Source: Spongilla lacustris
Lineage: Eukaryota > Porifera > Demospongiae > Spongillida > Spongillidae
NCBI GenBank assembly: GCA_949361645.1
Contig: OX442424.1
Span: 3,877,563 to 3,941,562 of the forward strand
Length of the DNA: 64,000 nt
Reading direction: 5' to 3'
Both the position numbers and the translations under genes were made by a program. Each line of letters starts with the position of its first letter. Within the stretch, counting starts at the first letter, position 1. Under the pieces are notes generated by a model. That model did not search any database. It was not told the origin of the DNA and saw nothing but the letters and a program-made list of their open reading frames with translations. Of the stretch, positions 63,514 through 64,000 are shown piece by piece.

Positions 63514-64000
63514 ATGCCAACAGTTTGACATATGACGTACTGGATTATAGGAGAGTATGAATGTGACCCTAACCAAGGATTGCCACTGCCCTTGCTTATC
63601 ATGTGGAGGGGAGGACCTAATCGTAATCATTGACTTAAAATTATTCATTGAAGATACTATAGTGTACTGCATGCAAACTTGTTCAATTCTATGTGGAAAG
63701 AATAATCTCTGTCAATCAACTGCTTGACAGTTACTCACTATTCCTTGAAACGGTGTATCAATCACTACAAAAATATTATATGTGTAATATTATTATACGT
63801 TGCACAAGACCCACTTGACATAGACTATGTAAGAAGTTTGATCTGCGAGGTATGGCTTTGGCACCCCCCCCCCCCCCTCTTTAGGACCATGACATTGTTC
63901 CCTAATGGCTTGATATTTCATACACAACACAAAAAAAAACGATATGCCATAGACAGGGAAATCACACGAGACCCACTTGACAGGTTTTTACTACTTAGTG
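63514..64000. other. No gene seen
   Basis: Contains a C tract (63864-63877) and two copies of GACCCACTTGACA (about 63809 and 63970). No exon recognised. Confidence 0.35.

Overview
The window looks like nuclear DNA of an early-branching, intron-rich animal. A sponge is my first guess and a cnidarian the alternative; this is inference, because no rRNA or mitochondrial marker is present. Four animal gene remnants are recognisable by exon homology and splice sites: a type-I ferlin (dysferlin/myoferlin type), a VPS10-domain (sortilin-family) receptor, a CFAP20DC (C3orf67)-like ciliary protein and an MCM6-like C-terminal exon. A further spliced gene carries an NCxHF motif. The rest is dominated by transposable elements, palindromes and simple repeats. 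No bacterial operons, tRNA, rRNA or CRISPR arrays were seen. There is a 200-base N gap at 14724-14923 and about a dozen long poly-G/C tracts, so assembly quality is a caveat throughout.

Layout. 0-4.4 kb: fold-back and inverted-repeat elements. 4.4-7.2 kb: a long reverse transcriptase ORF with a C-terminal restriction-like endonuclease (RLE), on the minus strand; decayed relatives lie at 34.5, 43.3-44.4 and 62.6-63.0 kb. 9.2-12.1 kb: an interspersed repeat, then two almost fully palindromic 0.8-kb elements; half copies lie at 24.8 and 60.6 kb. 14.4-20.0 kb: minisatellites, a tyrosine recombinase fragment, and a Ty3/gypsy integrase tail ending in a short LTR. 20.5-24.8 kb: a possible 4.2-kb inverted-repeat-bounded element containing a (CA)n tract and a 40-bp minisatellite split by a 1.1-kb hAT-like element with an 8-bp target duplication.

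26.7-34.3 kb: the C-terminal half of a ferlin on the plus strand. Its introns are filled with several different minisatellites, two of which repeat the exon/intron junction itself. 34.5-37.8 kb: retroelement fragments and an inverted-repeat element. 37.8-43.0 kb: a head-to-head pair, a VPS10 gene (minus) and CFAP20DC (plus), with start codons about 105 bp apart. The CFAP20DC copy has in-frame stops and a frameshift. 45.2-46.0 kb: a second hAT-like element with a perfect 8-bp target duplication. 46.8-48.7 kb: an MCM6-like exon and an intact Rpn/PDDEXK-type nuclease gene. 49.3-57.1 kb: nested inverted repeats, including a 4.0-kb Tc1/mariner-type element with about 500-bp inverted repeats and a broken DDE transposase. 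59.2-61.5 kb: the NCKHF-motif gene with a proline-rich repeat tail.

The host genes do not form a pathway. The common thread is heavy remodelling of host introns and exons by palindromic elements and minisatellites. Most recognisable host genes here carry at least one apparent lesion, which means either real decay or local sequence errors.
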